Program-made: the position numbers and the translations under genes
Part shown: piece after piece, positions 45,188 to 58,507 of the stretch
How the letters are laid out: every line of letters starts with the position of its first letter
Numbering within the stretch: position 1 is the first letter of the stretch
Notes under the pieces: model-generated
Databases searched by the model: none
Told to the model about the DNA's origin: nothing
The model's input: the letters and a program-made list of their open reading frames with translations, nothing else
Assembly (NCBI GenBank): GCA_026874595.1
Contig: CM049322.1
Coordinates: forward strand, 24,775,400-24,839,399
DNA length: 64,000 nucleotides
From: Sipunculus nudus
Taxonomy: Eukaryota; Annelida; Sipuncula; Golfingiida; Sipunculidae
Reading direction: 5' to 3'

Positions 45188-46866
45188 CATACAGACAAAT
45201 GAGGCAACCTCTTTGATATAAATGAGGTACACCTTCTTCTTGGCTAATGACAAACTAGTTAATGGGCCTAGTTCAATACATTTGTATATGCCTATAATGG
45301 CTACTAATTATGTGAAATCACAGCCGCTTTTACACTGTGCATGGCTTGTGTCCTTATATTGTATATTATACCCTGGCAGGTTCACTATGAGATAAATGCG
45401 TGCCTACACATATATGATAAGTATAATTTTAGCAAATTTTGTGTTTACCGCGAAAGATACGGACTGATGGACAGGGAAGGTCAGATAAAAACTTAGTCGA
45501 TTAACAGGGCGAGTTGGATAAAAACTGGCAGTTCCTTTTTACAACACTCAGTCATAACATGGTGAACAAGCAGGAGATATAATAAAAGTATTATAGGGGC
45601 ATAATAAGGAGTAATATTATGCCTGTTCTCTCGTACCATCAGTTCACTTTTGCCTTATACAAAAGTTTCCAAGCAAAACCATCCCAGTGCACAGTCTCAG
45701 CACCTTGTCATTGTTCTGCATGTTGTTAAACAAAGCCCATGTGTGTCTGTTTACTGAACAAGCCGCGTGACCGTAGGTTCGATTGTAAACCGCAACACGC
45801 GATGTTTCAGCCAGCGGGAACATGTATTACATTTCTTTCGGCCAAGTCAGTCAGGGCATCTCCTTAATTAACACGTGTTGTGGCCCGGCCGATACACGCG
45901 CTGTGTTTTTGTTGACGCCTTTGATTGCGCCTGTCCAATGTTTTTAACACTCGTTTACAGGAGTAATCGCACGGTTTCAGGGCAATATTTTGGCAAGTAC
46001 AAATTGATTTAAAGGGAAGAAGCTATTTTTCGTGTTTATTCAACATGTTTTATAGATGATTTTAAATAAAGGTCACAGCTGATTGATTTCTGGAGAATTA
46101 GGAAAATTAATTTACCAGAACCTGTCTACAGCTTACGTTTGGGCTTCCAGATCTGATACATGGAGTTACGTTCACATAAAAAAATGTTAAATGTTCTTGT
46201 ACAATTTGTGGCACTATAAATAACAGCGGCAGCAGTTCTTGAGATATTGGACAGATATTGGTATATATACAAACACATGAAAGAGAGATGTGGTGTTACT
46301 TTCAAATAATAAATTTAAATTTGTATTCATTTAAAAAAAGATCATGTTTGCCAAAAGAAGGAAAGTCTGCATAGACTTATAGATCACATATCAATAATTA
46401 GTAACAGTCATTTTAAAAGCTCCCTGAACCTGGTCTACATTTAAAAAGAAAAGTCTTAATGTCGACTGTACCTCCGTGATTGGAAAATGTAGTGACACGT
46501 TTTTTAGGCCTATACCTCCGTGACTTAACAATGTACTGATACGTGTAATATTAACTATACCTCCGTGACTTAACAATGTACTGATACGTGTTATATTGAC
46601 TTTACCTCTGTGACAGGACAATGAACTGACACGTGTGATATTGACTTTACCTCTGTGACAGGACAATGAACTGACACGTGTAATATTGACTATACCTCTG
46701 TGACAGGACAATGAACTGATACGCGTAATGTTGACTATACCTCTGTGATAGGACAATGAACTGACACGTGTAATACTGACTATACCTCCTTGACATGACA
46801 ATGTACTGATACGTGTAATGTTGACTATACCTAAATTTAGTGATACGTGTCATATATACTGGACCT

Positions 46867-47084
46867 CAGGGGCGGATCCAGGATTCAGGAAAAAAAGGGG
46901 GTGTCCAACCAGGAGGACTAATGAAAACTCTAAAAAAGGTCCCCAGGTGTAAAAAAAAGGGGGGGGGGGGTCCAGTCCGCAAAATTTTGTCTGAAGCCCC
47001 TTAAAAAAACGTTCTTTCTGATGAACAGGGGGGGGGGGGGTTCCGGACCCCCTGCCCCCCCCCCCCCCTCTCGATCCGCTTCTG
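46867..47084. mobile_element. Short hAT-like MITE, copy 1
   Basis: Starts CAGGGGCGGATCCAGG and ends with the partial inverse TCGATCCGCTTCTG. It lies inside the 45-bp array, is about 218 bp long and has G and C runs. No clear 8-bp target duplication, so the superfamily is a guess from the CAGGGG ends. Confidence 0.55.
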
Positions 47085-48178
47085 TACCTCCGTCATAGGA
47101 CAATGTACTAATACGTGTAATATTGACTATACCTCCGTGACTGGACAATGTACTGATACGTGTAATATTGACTATATCTCCGTGACTGGAAAATGTAGTG
47201 ATACGCGTAATGTTGACTATACCTCTGTGACTGGACAATGTACTGAAACGCGTAATGTTGACTATAACTCCGTGACAGGACAATGAACTGACACGTGTAA
47301 TATTGACTGTACCTCCGTGCTTGGACAGTGTACTGACACGTGTTATATTGACTATACCTCTGTGACAGGTCAATGAACTGACACGTGTAATATTGACTAT
47401 ACCTCCGTGACTTGAAAATGTACGATACGTGTTATACTGACTATACCTTTGTGACAATACAATGAACGGACACGTGTAATATTGACTGTACCTCCGTGAC
47501 TGGACAATGTAATGATACGTGTTTTATTGACTATACCTCTGAGACTGGACAATGTAGTGATACGTGTAATATTGACTATACCTCCCTGATTGGACAATGT
47601 AGTGACACGTGTAATATTGACCATACCTCTGTGACTGGAAAATGTAGTGACACGTGTTGTATTTACTATCCTCCGTAACCAGTCAATGAACTGATACGTG
47701 TAATATTGACTATACCTCCGTGACTGGACAATGTACTGAAACGTACAATACTGACTGTACCTCCGTGCCTGGACAAGGCATTGCATGACACGTATGACTA
47801 TAACTTATAATAAATATTGATCATACCTTCATGACCGGACAATGTGCTGATAAATCAATATTGATGATACCTTCGTGACTGGACAATGTGCTGATACATT
47901 TCATATTGACTATAACCTTCGTGACTGGACAGTGGACAATGTGCTGATACATGTAATATTGATTACACCTTCGTGACTGGAAAATGTGCTGATACATGTA
48001 AAATTGATAACACCTTCGTGACTGGACAATTCGCTGATACATGTAATATTGATTATACCTTCGTGACTGGACAATGTGCTGATACATGTAATATTGATTA
48101 TACCTTCGTGACAGGACAATGTGCTGATACATGTAATATTGATTAAATTTAGTGATACGTGTCATATATACTGGACCT

Positions 48179-48389
48179 CAGGGGCGGATCCAGGATTCAG
48201 GAAAAAAAGGGGGTGTCCAACCAGGAGGACTAATGAAAACTCTAAAAAAGGTCCCCAGGTGTAAAAAAAAGGGGGGGGGTCCAGTCCGCAAAATTTTGTC
48301 TGAAGCCCCTTAAAAAACGTTCTTTCTGATGAACAGGGGGGGGGGGGGGTTCCGGACCCCCTACCCCCCCCCCCCTCGATCCGCTTCTG
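48179..48389. mobile_element. Short hAT-like MITE, copy 2
   Basis: Second copy of the 46867-47084 insert, carried along by the 1.3-kb duplication rather than by a new insertion: flanking array units are identical too. Confidence 0.6.
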
Positions 48390-50460
48390 TACCTCCGTCA
48401 TAGGACAATGTACTAATACGTGTAATATTGACTATACCTCCGTGATTGGACAATGTACTGATACGTGTAATATTGACTATATCTCCGTGACTGGAAAATG
48501 TAGTGATACGCGTAATGTTGACTATACCTCTGTGACTGGACAATGTACTGAAACGCGTAATGTTGACTATAACTCCGTGACAGGACAATGAACTGACACG
48601 TGTAATATTGACTGTACCTCCGTGCTTGGACAGTGTACTGACACGTGTTATATTGACTATACCTCTGTGACAGGACAATGAACTGACACGTGTAATATTG
48701 ACTATACCTCCGTGACTTGAAAATGTACGATACGTGTTATACTGACTATACCTTTGTGACAATACAATGAACGGACACGTGTAATATTGACTGTACCTCC
48801 GTGACTGGACAATGTAATGATACGTGTTTTATTGACTATACCTCTGAGACTGGACAATGTAGTGATACGTGTAATATTGACTATACCTCCCTGATTGGAC
48901 AATGTAGTGACACGTGTAATATTGACCATACCTCTGTGACTGGAAAATGTAGTGACACGTGTTGTATTTACTATCCTCCGTAACCAGTTAATGAACTGAT
49001 ACGTGTAATATTGACTATACCTCCGTGACTGGACAATGTACTGAAACGTACAATACTGACTGTACCTCCGTGACTGGACAAGGCATTGCATGACACGTAT
49101 GACTATAACTTATAATAAATATTGATCATACCTTCATGACCGGACAATGTGCTGATAAATCAATATTGATGATACCTTCGTGACTGGACAATGTGCTGAT
49201 ACATTTCATATTGACTATAACCTTCGTGACTGGACAGTGGACAATGTGCTGATACATGTAATATTGATTACACCTTCGTGACTGGAAAATGTGCTGATAC
49301 ATGTAATATTGATAACACCTTCGTGACTGGACAATTCGCTGATACATGTAATATTGATTATACCTTCGTGACTGGAAAATGTGCTGATACATGTAATATT
49401 GATAACACCTTCGTGACTGGACAATATGTTGATACATGTAACATTGATTACACCTTCGTGACTGGAAAATGTGCTGATACATGTAATATTGATTACACCT
49501 TCGTGACTGGAAAATGTGCTGATACATGTAATATTGATAACACCTTCGTGACTGGACAATTCGCTGATACATGTAATATTGATTATACCTTCGTGACTGG
49601 AAAATGTGCTGATACATGTAATATTGATTACACCTTCGTGATTGGACAATATGTTGATACATGTAACATTGATTACACCTTCGTGACTGGAAAATGTGCT
49701 GATACATGTAATATTGATAACACCTTCGTGACTGGACAATTCGCTGATACATGTAATATTGATTATACCTTCGTGACTGGAAAATGTGCTGATACATGTA
49801 ATATTGATAACACCTTCGTGACTGGACAATTCGCTGATACATGTAATATTGATTATACCTTCGTGACTGGACAATGTGCTGATACATGTAATATTGATTA
49901 TACCTTCGTGACAGGACAATGTGCTGATACATGTAATATTGATTATACCTTCGTTATTGGACAATGTATGATACATGTAATATTGATTATACCTTCGTGA
50001 TTGGACAATGTGCTGATACATATAATATTGATTATACCTTCGTGACTGGACAATTTGCTGATACATGTAATATTGATTATACCTTCGTGACTGGACAATG
50101 TGCTGATACATGTATTATTGATTATACCTTCGTGACCGGACAATGTGCTGATACATGTAATATTGATTATACCTTCGTGACAGGACAATTTGCTGATACA
50201 TGTAGTATTGATTATACCTTCTTGACTGGACAATGTGCTGATACATGTAATATTGATTATACCTTCGTGACTCAACAATTCGCTGATACATGTAATATTG
50301 ATTATACCTTCGTGATTGGACAATGTATGATACATGTGATACTGATTATACCTTCGTGACTGGACAATGTGCTGATACATGTAATATTGTTTATACCTTC
50401 GTGACAGGAGAGCGGACAATGTGCTGATACATGTAAAATTGACTACACCCCATGACTGGA

Positions 50461-51798
50461 CAATGTGCTGCTTCGTATAATATTAACCAACAAGCTGTTC
50501 TGACAGTGACTGAACAAATAGTTTTAACCTCAGAATTCATAAGGCTCAGTAAACTTATGTGGAGATTTTACCCTTGTCATAAAAAAACCTGTCACTAACA
50601 AACGTTACATAATCAGAGTCGACAAGTCCAAGATCAAGTTAATAACCCATAAAAAACGTCAAAAAGGTACTTTGAAAATGTTCTAAATATAGTCATGAAT
50701 AGTCGGCAGGTTTGAGAGGCTTATTTTATCAGTCTAAAATTGCTTTTATAGCCATGGATGATAGTCGGCGGGTCTCAGAGAAGTAATTTTATAAGGCTAA
50801 ATTCCTTTGTGGTAACAACAGTAATGTAGGAGTAATGCAGGTACACATTAATTAGGGCCCTGTGATATGAATCAAACTTTGATTGATTGGACACGTGTAT
50901 ACCTGACACGGTAATTAGTACCGGCCCGGCCTGGCCCCCGGCGTTATCACGTCTCTTAAACATAGGCCTCTTAACAGCCGCCGTCAGTAACTATGGCGAT
51001 GACACAGGTGTCAAGTTCGCACAACAATTACCGTTCTTCCTCAACATGCACGCGGTTTTAATGTCAGTGGATGTTTAATGGTATACCTTACCTGCTTTAC
51101 ATACATATAAACGCTGTTTATTTATTTATTACATCTTCCAGGGTAGCCTTTATAAGAATAAAATTCTGTTAACAGAAGGGCCCGGTAATAAATAGATAAA
51201 TAAAAAAAATATTCAATAAGTCCATAAAACTAAGTATATATGTTCATAAGTATATATGTTCTTTTGTCACTTTGGGAATTAAGGCACGATGCTCTCGCAC
51301 TCTCTCTCTCTCTCTCTCTCTCTCTCTAAGGTACATATATGTCGCGATCTAAAGTACACATAGGTCGCGGTCAATTCTCACAATTTACTTGTCTTTATGC
51401 AACTATTAGCACTCCAGGAAAAAGATTATAAATATCAGCTCTTATAACAATTATACATATTTCTTTATTTTGTGAAGGTCTGCATATCCCGTACAATTGT
51501 CGGTCTAAGAGTTATAGCACTGCATTTTAAATTAATAATGAAAAAGATCTGCCACCGAATAATTCATAATCAAACATATATGCCCTGCGAGGACTCAATA
51601 TTTGATTATCGCCAATAGTAAACCTACAGCTCATGCAGATTTTTCACACAAAAATGAACTCCATTATTTATAACTTCCATTTATTACAGAACCTGTCAAC
51701 ATCAGGTGAGGAGGAATTTGATTCCACGTCAATGGGTTGCATGGTAGCCCATGGATGATATTAAAAAAAAAAAACATTTTATACGAACTCATGTTAGT
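50461..51798. other. No gene recognised; (TC)n tract
   Basis: (TC)n at about 51299-51327. No supported exon or RNA gene. Confidence 0.4.
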
Positions 51799-52713
51799 CA
51801 GACATGGGGTGATTACTTTATAAATGTAATCGTTTTCGATTACGATTACATAGGCAAAGTAATTGATTATGATTACGATTACATTGCTGACAAAAATAAA
51901 CGTAATCGATTACGATTACAATTACTTCAAAAAGTAATCATGATTGCAATCATGACTACAAACTTGAATTTTGTCAATAAAGTGAACAGACAACACAAGA
52001 TTTATACACTGTAACTTTATGCATCTCAAATTATCCATATAAACAGACCATAAAATGAACAGTGATCCTGCCAAAGTCGAAGTTGAAAAATGTATAAAGG
52101 TGTGAATAAAAAGAAATCAAATAATGTGAGAAAAAATATAGATCAATCAATTACAAAAAGCAACAGTTTTTGAGGTCCAGGACGTACTGTGAAATTGTTT
52201 CAGGAAAGATCTTGGCAATCACAAATGATTTAATTTATTTATTTACCAATGTGTTTCATAAATCATATATACACGGGATTAGATACTTGTCAACATTCGG
52301 CAGCAATGTTCACATTCACCAAATTGAGCTTCCGTCATGCAGATACATAACCTATCACTGATTCATTTGATGGCTGAAAACATAGCCATGTTAATCATTC
52401 TTTTTAATGTTTTTAATCACAAGTAATCATGAATGGTCAAGTTATAAAGAAACATTAATTGTAGCTATTCAAACTTGAAATTTGGTCATGTTATAAAGAA
52501 ACATTAACTGTAGCTATTGAAACTTGAAATTTAAAAAAAGTAATCCATGTAATCATGTATTATCACCATGATTACGATTAAATATGCAAAGTAATTGATT
52601 ACGATTACGATTACATTACTGAAAAAAAATAAATGTAATCGATTCCGATTACTAAAATTAATGTAATCGATTGCAATCGATTACGATTACTGGTTACGAT
52701 TACCCCGTGTCTG
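51799..52713. mobile_element. hAT-type non-autonomous element, 915 bp
   Basis: Inverted ends CAGACATGGGGTGATTAC and GGTTACGATTACCCCGTGTCTG. It is flanked by a perfect 8-bp direct repeat ATGTTAGT at 51791-51798 and 52714-52721. An 8-bp duplication with CAG...CTG ends is diagnostic of hAT elements. Both ends carry clusters of GATTAC/GTAATC words (gtaatcgattacgattac), which would be subterminal transposase-binding repeats. The middle has no coding sequence for a transposase. Confidence 0.88.
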
Positions 52714-52721
52714 ATGTTAGT

Positions 52722-53698
52722 AAACATTCAGTAATTTATATATCGTGCAAGATATACGATTTTGTAGCCACTTATAAAGATATTTAATTTAATGTTCATT
52801 TTCTTCACTCTAGATCGTATAATTCATGCCCCATCACAAATGTGACTCACGTGCGTACCTAGCAACACGTCGGTGTATGTTTGTTTACCTGGGACGACAC
52901 TTGACGACCAATGTCTGTTCATCAAGAACTTCACTTACCGGACTTTTCTTTTGCTGTGACTGTTGACTTCCTTCTTCATGTTGATGCTGATGTCTGAAGG
53001 AGAAACGCAGAAATAAGTCCGTCACACCCCGCCCACCGTCAGCTAAACCAGGCAGGTTTACAAAGTACGCCTCAGTGCTGACGGACAAGTCGGTACAAGG
53101 CGGTGTACACGCGTTAACGCGCTGGCCGAGTCCGCCTGTCTGTGTGATGTAAATCAGATCGCTTTAGTTGTAAACTAATCTCATCTGCTTATGAGTTGGG
53201 CCTGGTGGCCAAAACAAGCGATCCGTGTGCAGTCTAAGTCATACCTCAGCCATACACGGGAGTTCAACAACACACACAGTGGCATGTGTACACTTGAGAT
53301 TTGTTTGCCAAGTTTTGATTCATGTCACCCAAGTGGGAATCCTTAATCACGGAGCGGGACCAGTCCTGCTGTTTTGAACGTTGTGACCGCCTCTCGGCCG
53401 ACCTCCAGTGTACTTTGATAGGTTCTTGAGTAATTACGCGACTCAAACGTTTCCTTTGTAGATCTGTTCAGGCAGAGTATCACTGACAAAAGGTGTACAG
53501 TTTGATTAATTATAACCTAGCAGGCGATAAACATTTTCCATGAATAGGCTCGTACATTATAATGTTATGCATGTTTCAGTTGCTGAAACTGAAGAAATTA
53601 TATGAAACAACGAAAGGTTTAATCAAATCATGATTGATTCACTTTGAAACATTTACGGTGGGCAAACGTACGCCAAGCTTATTTTATACTTAAAATAA
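52722..53698. other. No firm gene; one candidate exon
   Basis: Apart from the candidate exon at 52939-52993 no coding segment could be supported. Confidence 0.35.
52939..52993 (-). CDS. Candidate short exon
   Basis: Flanked by a strong acceptor (GTTTCTCCTTCAG) and donor (CG|GTAAGTG). One frame gives MKKEVNSHSKRKVR from an internal ATG at 52979; another gives HQHQHEEGSQQSQQKKSP. It could be a 5' exon of the death-domain gene, but its phase does not fit the exon at 35804 directly, so at least one exon would be missing in between. No homology recognised. Confidence 0.22.
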
Positions 53699-54740
53699 AA
53701 CAGTAACAAGTCAAGCGTGTCAGATCTATCAGCATCATACAGTAACATGTCAGGCGTGTCAGATCTATCAGCATCATACAGTAACAAGTCAGGGGTTGTC
53801 AGATCTATCAGCATCATACAGTACCAAGTCAGGCGTGTCAGATCTATCAGCATCATACAGTAACATGTCAGGCGTGTCAGATCTATCAGCATCATACAGT
53901 AACAAGTCAGGCGTGTCAGATCTATCAGCATCATACAGTAACATGTCAGGCGTGTCAGATCTATCAGCATCATACAGTAACAAGTCAGGCGTGTCTGATC
54001 TATCAGCCTCACACAGTAACATGTCAGGCGTGTCAGATCTATCAGCATCATATAGTAACATGTCAGGCGTGTCTGGTCTATTATGTCCAAACAGTAACAT
54101 GCCAATCGTGTCTGATCTTTCTGCCTCACACAGTAACATGTCAGGCGTGTCTGATATATCAGACTCTCATTGTAACATGTCAGGCGTGTCTGATCTATCA
54201 GCTTCACACAGTAACATGTCAGGCGTGCCTGATCTGACAGCCTCACACAGTAACATGTCAGGCGTGTCTGATCTATCACCTTCACACAGTAACATGTCAG
54301 GCGTGTCTGATCTATCAGCATCATACAGTAACATGTCAGGCGTGTCAGATCTATCAGCCTCATACAGTAACATGTCAGGCGTGTCTGATTTATCAGCTTC
54401 ACACAGTAACATGTCAGGCGTGTCTGATCTATCAGCTTCACACAGTAACATGTCAGGCGTGTCAGATCTATCAGCTTCACACAGTAACATGTAAGGCGTG
54501 TCTGATCTATCAGCTTCACACAGTAACATGTCAGGCGTGTCTGATCTGACAGCCTCACACAGTAACATGTCAGGCGTGTCTGATCTATCAGCTTCACACA
54601 GTAACATGTCAGGCGTGTCTGATCTATCAGCTTCACACAGTAATATGTCAGGCATGTGTCTGATCTATCCGCCTCACACGGTAACTTTTCAAGCGGGACT
54701 GATCTGTCAGCCTAACACAGTTACAAGTCAACCGTGTCTG
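53699..54740. repeat. 39-bp minisatellite, main block
   Basis: About 27 units of 39 bp (catgtcaggcgtgtctgatc tatcagcttcacacagtaa), diverging at the right end. Multiple of three, so both strands show 13-residue repeat frames (MSGVSDLSASHSN on plus; MLLCEADRSDTPD on minus). Confidence 0.95.
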
Positions 54741-55065
54741 ATCCATCAGCCTCAAAAGAAAAGACGGAGTCAAACATCGAGCTTTACTCGTGATGTCTTG
54801 GCCAGATTGATCCAATTTCGAACTATTACGACTCTCTGCCAAGCATTTTATCTGGTAATGTGTACTTTACGATATCTTTGAACTGTGAGAACTTATAACG
54901 AAGTGTGACACGTCTGCATACGTGAATATACGTGTATTTACATCGTTTCGTCTGCACGTGAGTTAATTTTGTGGGACAATGTATGCTGAGACACCAGAGC
55001 GTAAATTCGAGTGACTTCTGTAGTTTTCCAGTGGATTACGACAATAGAATTACGTTTATAATTCC
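54741..55065. other. Unique segment splitting the 39-bp array
   Basis: About 325 bp of non-repetitive sequence between two parts of the 39-bp array. No inverted ends or target duplication found, so it may be original flank rather than an insertion. Confidence 0.5.
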
Positions 55066-55560
55066 GAGTAATATGTCAGGCGTGTCTGATCTATCAGCTT
55101 CACACAGTAACAAGTCAGGCGTGTCAGATGTATCAGCCTCACACAGTAACAAGTCAGGGGTGTCAGATCTATCAGCCCCACACAGTAACAAGTCAGGCGT
55201 GTCAGATCTATCAGCGTCACACAGTAACATACCAGGCGTGTCTGATCCTTTAGCCTCACACAGTAACATGTCAGGCGTTCTGATCTATGAGCTTCACAAA
55301 GTAACGTCCAGCGTGTCAGATCTATCAGCCTCAACCGGTAACTTGTCAAGCGGGATTGATTAATCTGCCTCACACATGAACAAGTCAAGCGTGTCTGATC
55401 TATAAGCGTCACACGGTATCATATCAAGCGTTTCAGATTTGTCAGCCTCACACAGTTAAGTTACATGTCAGGCGTGTCTGATCTGTCAGCCTCAAGTCAA
55501 GTGTGTCTGATAATCAGCTTCACAAAGATACATACAAGGCGTGTCTTATCTGTCAGTGAT
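55066..55560. repeat. 39-bp minisatellite, second block
   Basis: Around 12 more units, increasingly diverged towards 55560. Confidence 0.9.
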
Positions 55561-55770
55561 TCAGAGAAGTGAATACCTCTAAGGTAGAGACTGAGTCCGG
55601 CCAGTGAACTGTTTGGCGGCGAGAGGCGCTTGTGAATCGTGTGTATAAAAGCACCAGAACGCAAGGAGTACATTCCTAAGTCACGCGCGCGACGATCATG
55701 TGACCAGCGGCATTGACGCCGGGCAGATTTTCTGTGTAGTGTGCATTCATTATTTATCAGGGCTCTATGG

Positions 55771-57914
55771 TCTGGTCACCGTGGTTGATTATAACATCTA
55801 CATCACGTCAGGCCAGTCATCGTTTTAATATAAACATCGACATCACGTCTGGCCAGTCATCGTGATTAATTATAACACTGACATCACGTCTGGCCAGTCA
55901 TCGTAATTAATTATAACATTGACATCACGTCTGGCCAGTCATTGTGATTAATTATAACATCTACATCACGTCTGGACAGTCATCGTGATTAATAATAACA
56001 TTGACATCACGTCTGGCCAGTCATCGTGATTAATAATAACATTTACATCACGCCTGGCCAGTCATTGTGATTAATTATAACATTGAAATCACGTCTGGCC
56101 AGTCATCGTGGTTAATTATAACATCTACATCACGTCTGGCCTGTCATCGTGGTTAATTATAACATTGACATCACGTCTGGCCAGTCATTGTGATTAATTA
56201 TAACATCTTCATCACGTCTGACCAGTCATCGTAATTAATTATAACATCAACATAACGTCTGGCCAGTCATTGTGATTAATTATAACATCGACATCACGTC
56301 TGGCCAGTCATCGTGATTAATCATAACATTGAAATCACGTCTGGCCAGTCATCGTGATTAATTATAACATTGAAATCACGTCTGGCCAGTCATCGTGGTT
56401 AATTATAACATCTACATCACGTCTGGCCTGTCATCGTGGTTAATTATAACATTGACATCACGTCTGGCCAGTCATTGTGATTAATTATAACATCTACATC
56501 ACGTCTGGCCAGTCATCGTGATTGATTATAACATTGACATCACATCTGGCCAGTCAGGGTGATTTTTATAACAATGACATCACGTCTGGCCAGTCATCGT
56601 GATTAATTATAACATTGACATCACGTCTGACCAGTCATCGTGATTAATTATAACATCTACATCACGTCTGGCCAGTCATCGTGATTAATTATCACATTGA
56701 CATCACGTCTGGCCAGTCAGGGTGATTTATTATAACAATGACATTACGTCTGACCAGTCATCCTGATTAATTATAACATCGACATCACGTCTGGCCAGTC
56801 ATCGTGATTAATTATAACATTGACATCACGTCTGGCCAGTCAGGGTGATTTATTATAACAATGACATCACGTCTGACCAGTCATCGTGGTTAATTATAAC
56901 ATTGACATCACGTCTGGCCAGTCACCGTGGATAATTGTAACAACATCACGCCTGACCCATCATCGTGTTACTTTTAATATCTACATCACGTCTGGCCAGT
57001 CATCGTGATTAATTATAACGTCGACATCACGTCTGGCCAGTCATCGTGGTTAATAATAACATTGACATCACGTCTGGCCTGTCATCGTGGTTAATTTTAA
57101 CATCTACATCACGTCTGGCCAGTCATCGTGATTAATTATAACATTGACATCACGTCTGGCCAGTCAGGGTGATTTATTATAACAATGACATCACGTCTGG
57201 CCAGTCATCGTGATTAATTATAACATTGACATCACGTCTGACCAGTCATCGTGATTAATTATAACGTCGACATCACGTCTGGCCAGTCATCGTGGTTAAT
57301 TATAACATTGACATCACGTCTGGCCTGTCATCGTGGTTAATTTTAACATCTACATCACGTCTGGCCAGTCATCGTGATTAATTATAACATTGACATCACG
57401 TCTGGCCAGTCAGGGTGATTTATTATAACAATGACATCACGTCTGGCCAGTCATCGTGATTAATTATAACATTGACATCACGTCTGACCAGTCATCGTGA
57501 TTAATTATAACGTCGACATCACGTCTGGCCAGTCATCGTGGTTAATTATAACATTGACATCACGTCTGGCCTGTCATCGTGGTTAATTTTAACATCTACA
57601 TCACGTCTGGCCAGTCATCGTGATTAATTATAACATTGACATCACGTCTGGCCAGTCAGGGTGATTTATTATAACAATGACATCACGTCTGGCCAGTCAT
57701 CGTGATTAATTATAACATTGACATCACGTCTGACCAGTCATCGTGATTAATTATAACGTCGACATCACGTCTGGCCAGTCATCGTGGTTAATTATAACAT
57801 TGACATCACGTCTGGCCTGTCATCGTGGTTAATTTTAACATCTACATCACGTCTGGCCAGTCATCGTGATTAATTATAACATTGACATCACGTCTGGCCA
57901 GTCATCGTGGTTAA
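55771..57914. repeat. 41-bp minisatellite, left part
   Basis: About 52 units of 41 bp (atcacgtctggccagtcatc gtgattaattataacattga c). Units vary in blocks (ggccag/gaccag/ggcctg, atcgtgatt/agggtgattt, ttgac/tctac/gtcgac). A five-to-six-unit pattern (...agggtgattta...) recurs several times between 56.8 and 57.9 kb. Confidence 0.97.
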
Positions 57915-58219
57915 ACGGGGTGGAAGCCTTGCAATTTAATCCTCATATATGAATATATTAAGTCACACCTGAAGGGCCGCCCGGGCACATTGAAATATAT
58001 CATAATCAGAATCTGTGTATGTGATAATACAGAATTGCAGTCGAGAAGCGCAGTACTGGGCGCTGCCATGACAGCTTCTGCAGCCGTGAACTGCCCCGTG
58101 ATAAGGCGAGATAACACGGGACTATGACGCGGTTGGAACCCAAACACTGTCACTTCCGGTGCACGTGTATTACTTAAAGCCTTGTCAAATCCTTCAAATT
58201 ATCAACTACAAAATCAAAG

Positions 58220-58507
58220 ATGCCTCAGTGTCAAGCGGTCGATTATTCCAACCGTCAAGTGAACACTACGAGGATTGCTTTCTTCATGATCCCTAATTGC
58301 CGCAGAGACCCGAGTAAACGGGAATTAGCTCAAAAAAGGTTCCACAACATCGGCCGTGGGCGTGGCAACTCGGTGCCATGCAGTGGTCACCCATCCTTTC
58401 GGCAAGGGCTGGGGTTTTTGCATGGGAAATTTTACTCAAGACTACCTAACAAATACAGCACTAACGACGGACAAGAAGAGTATCAGATGTTAACAGCTGA
58501 GGCATGA
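58220..58507 (+). pseudogene. THAP-type zinc-finger fragment
   Basis: Starts MPQCQAVDYSNRQVNTTRIA, then FFMIPNCRRDPSKRELAQKR and FHNIGRG. This matches the beginning of THAP domains (MPxCxAxxCxNR, FFxIPxxxxxxxRxxLAxKWLxxI), the C2CH DNA-binding fold found in P-element transposases and many animal proteins. The second zinc-binding Cys is Tyr here, the usual Trp is Arg, and the later C-x2-H part is not found in frame. It is therefore a broken copy. It lies inside the TTAA-flanked element and may be a captured or ancestral transposase piece. Confidence 0.6.

Larger units (their letters stand above)
42661..46439. other. No gene recognised; small repeats
   Basis: Mainly unique sequence. (TA)n lies at about 43769-43809 and a C-run at about 44083-44101. 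No exon could be supported. Confidence 0.4.
46832..49440. repeat. 1.3-kb block duplicated in tandem
   Basis: The block 46832-48144 (hAT-like insert, first-group units, start of second-group units) is repeated almost base for base from 48145 on, with an offset of 1305-1312. The copies differ mainly in G- and C-run length and a few substitutions, so the duplication is recent or homogenised. Confidence 0.93.
46440..50460. repeat. 45-bp minisatellite, composite
   Basis: Units of 45 bp (tgactatacctccgtgactg gacaatgtactgatacgtgt aatat) in two sequence groups. 'Cgtgtaatattgactatacc tc' units fill 46440-46830, 47085-47820 and 48390-49125; 'catgtaatattgattatacc ttc' units fill 47821-48145 and 49126-50450. 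The unit length is divisible by three, which explains open frames with 15-residue repeats (NIDYTFVTGQCADTC on plus; INITCISTLSSHEG on minus). Confidence 0.95.

Noticed and set aside
49126-50419. Repeated Cys/Asn-containing frames as a repeat protein
   Set aside because: By-product of the 45-bp array; both strands are open and there is no splice or start context.
53653-54655. 327-codon frame with LIDQTRLTCYC repeats
   Set aside because: 39-bp minisatellite by-product; three overlapping frames are equally open.
55771-57914. 41-bp array as a CRISPR array
   Set aside because: There are no unique spacers: the whole 41 bp repeats without a variable part, and the DNA is eukaryotic.
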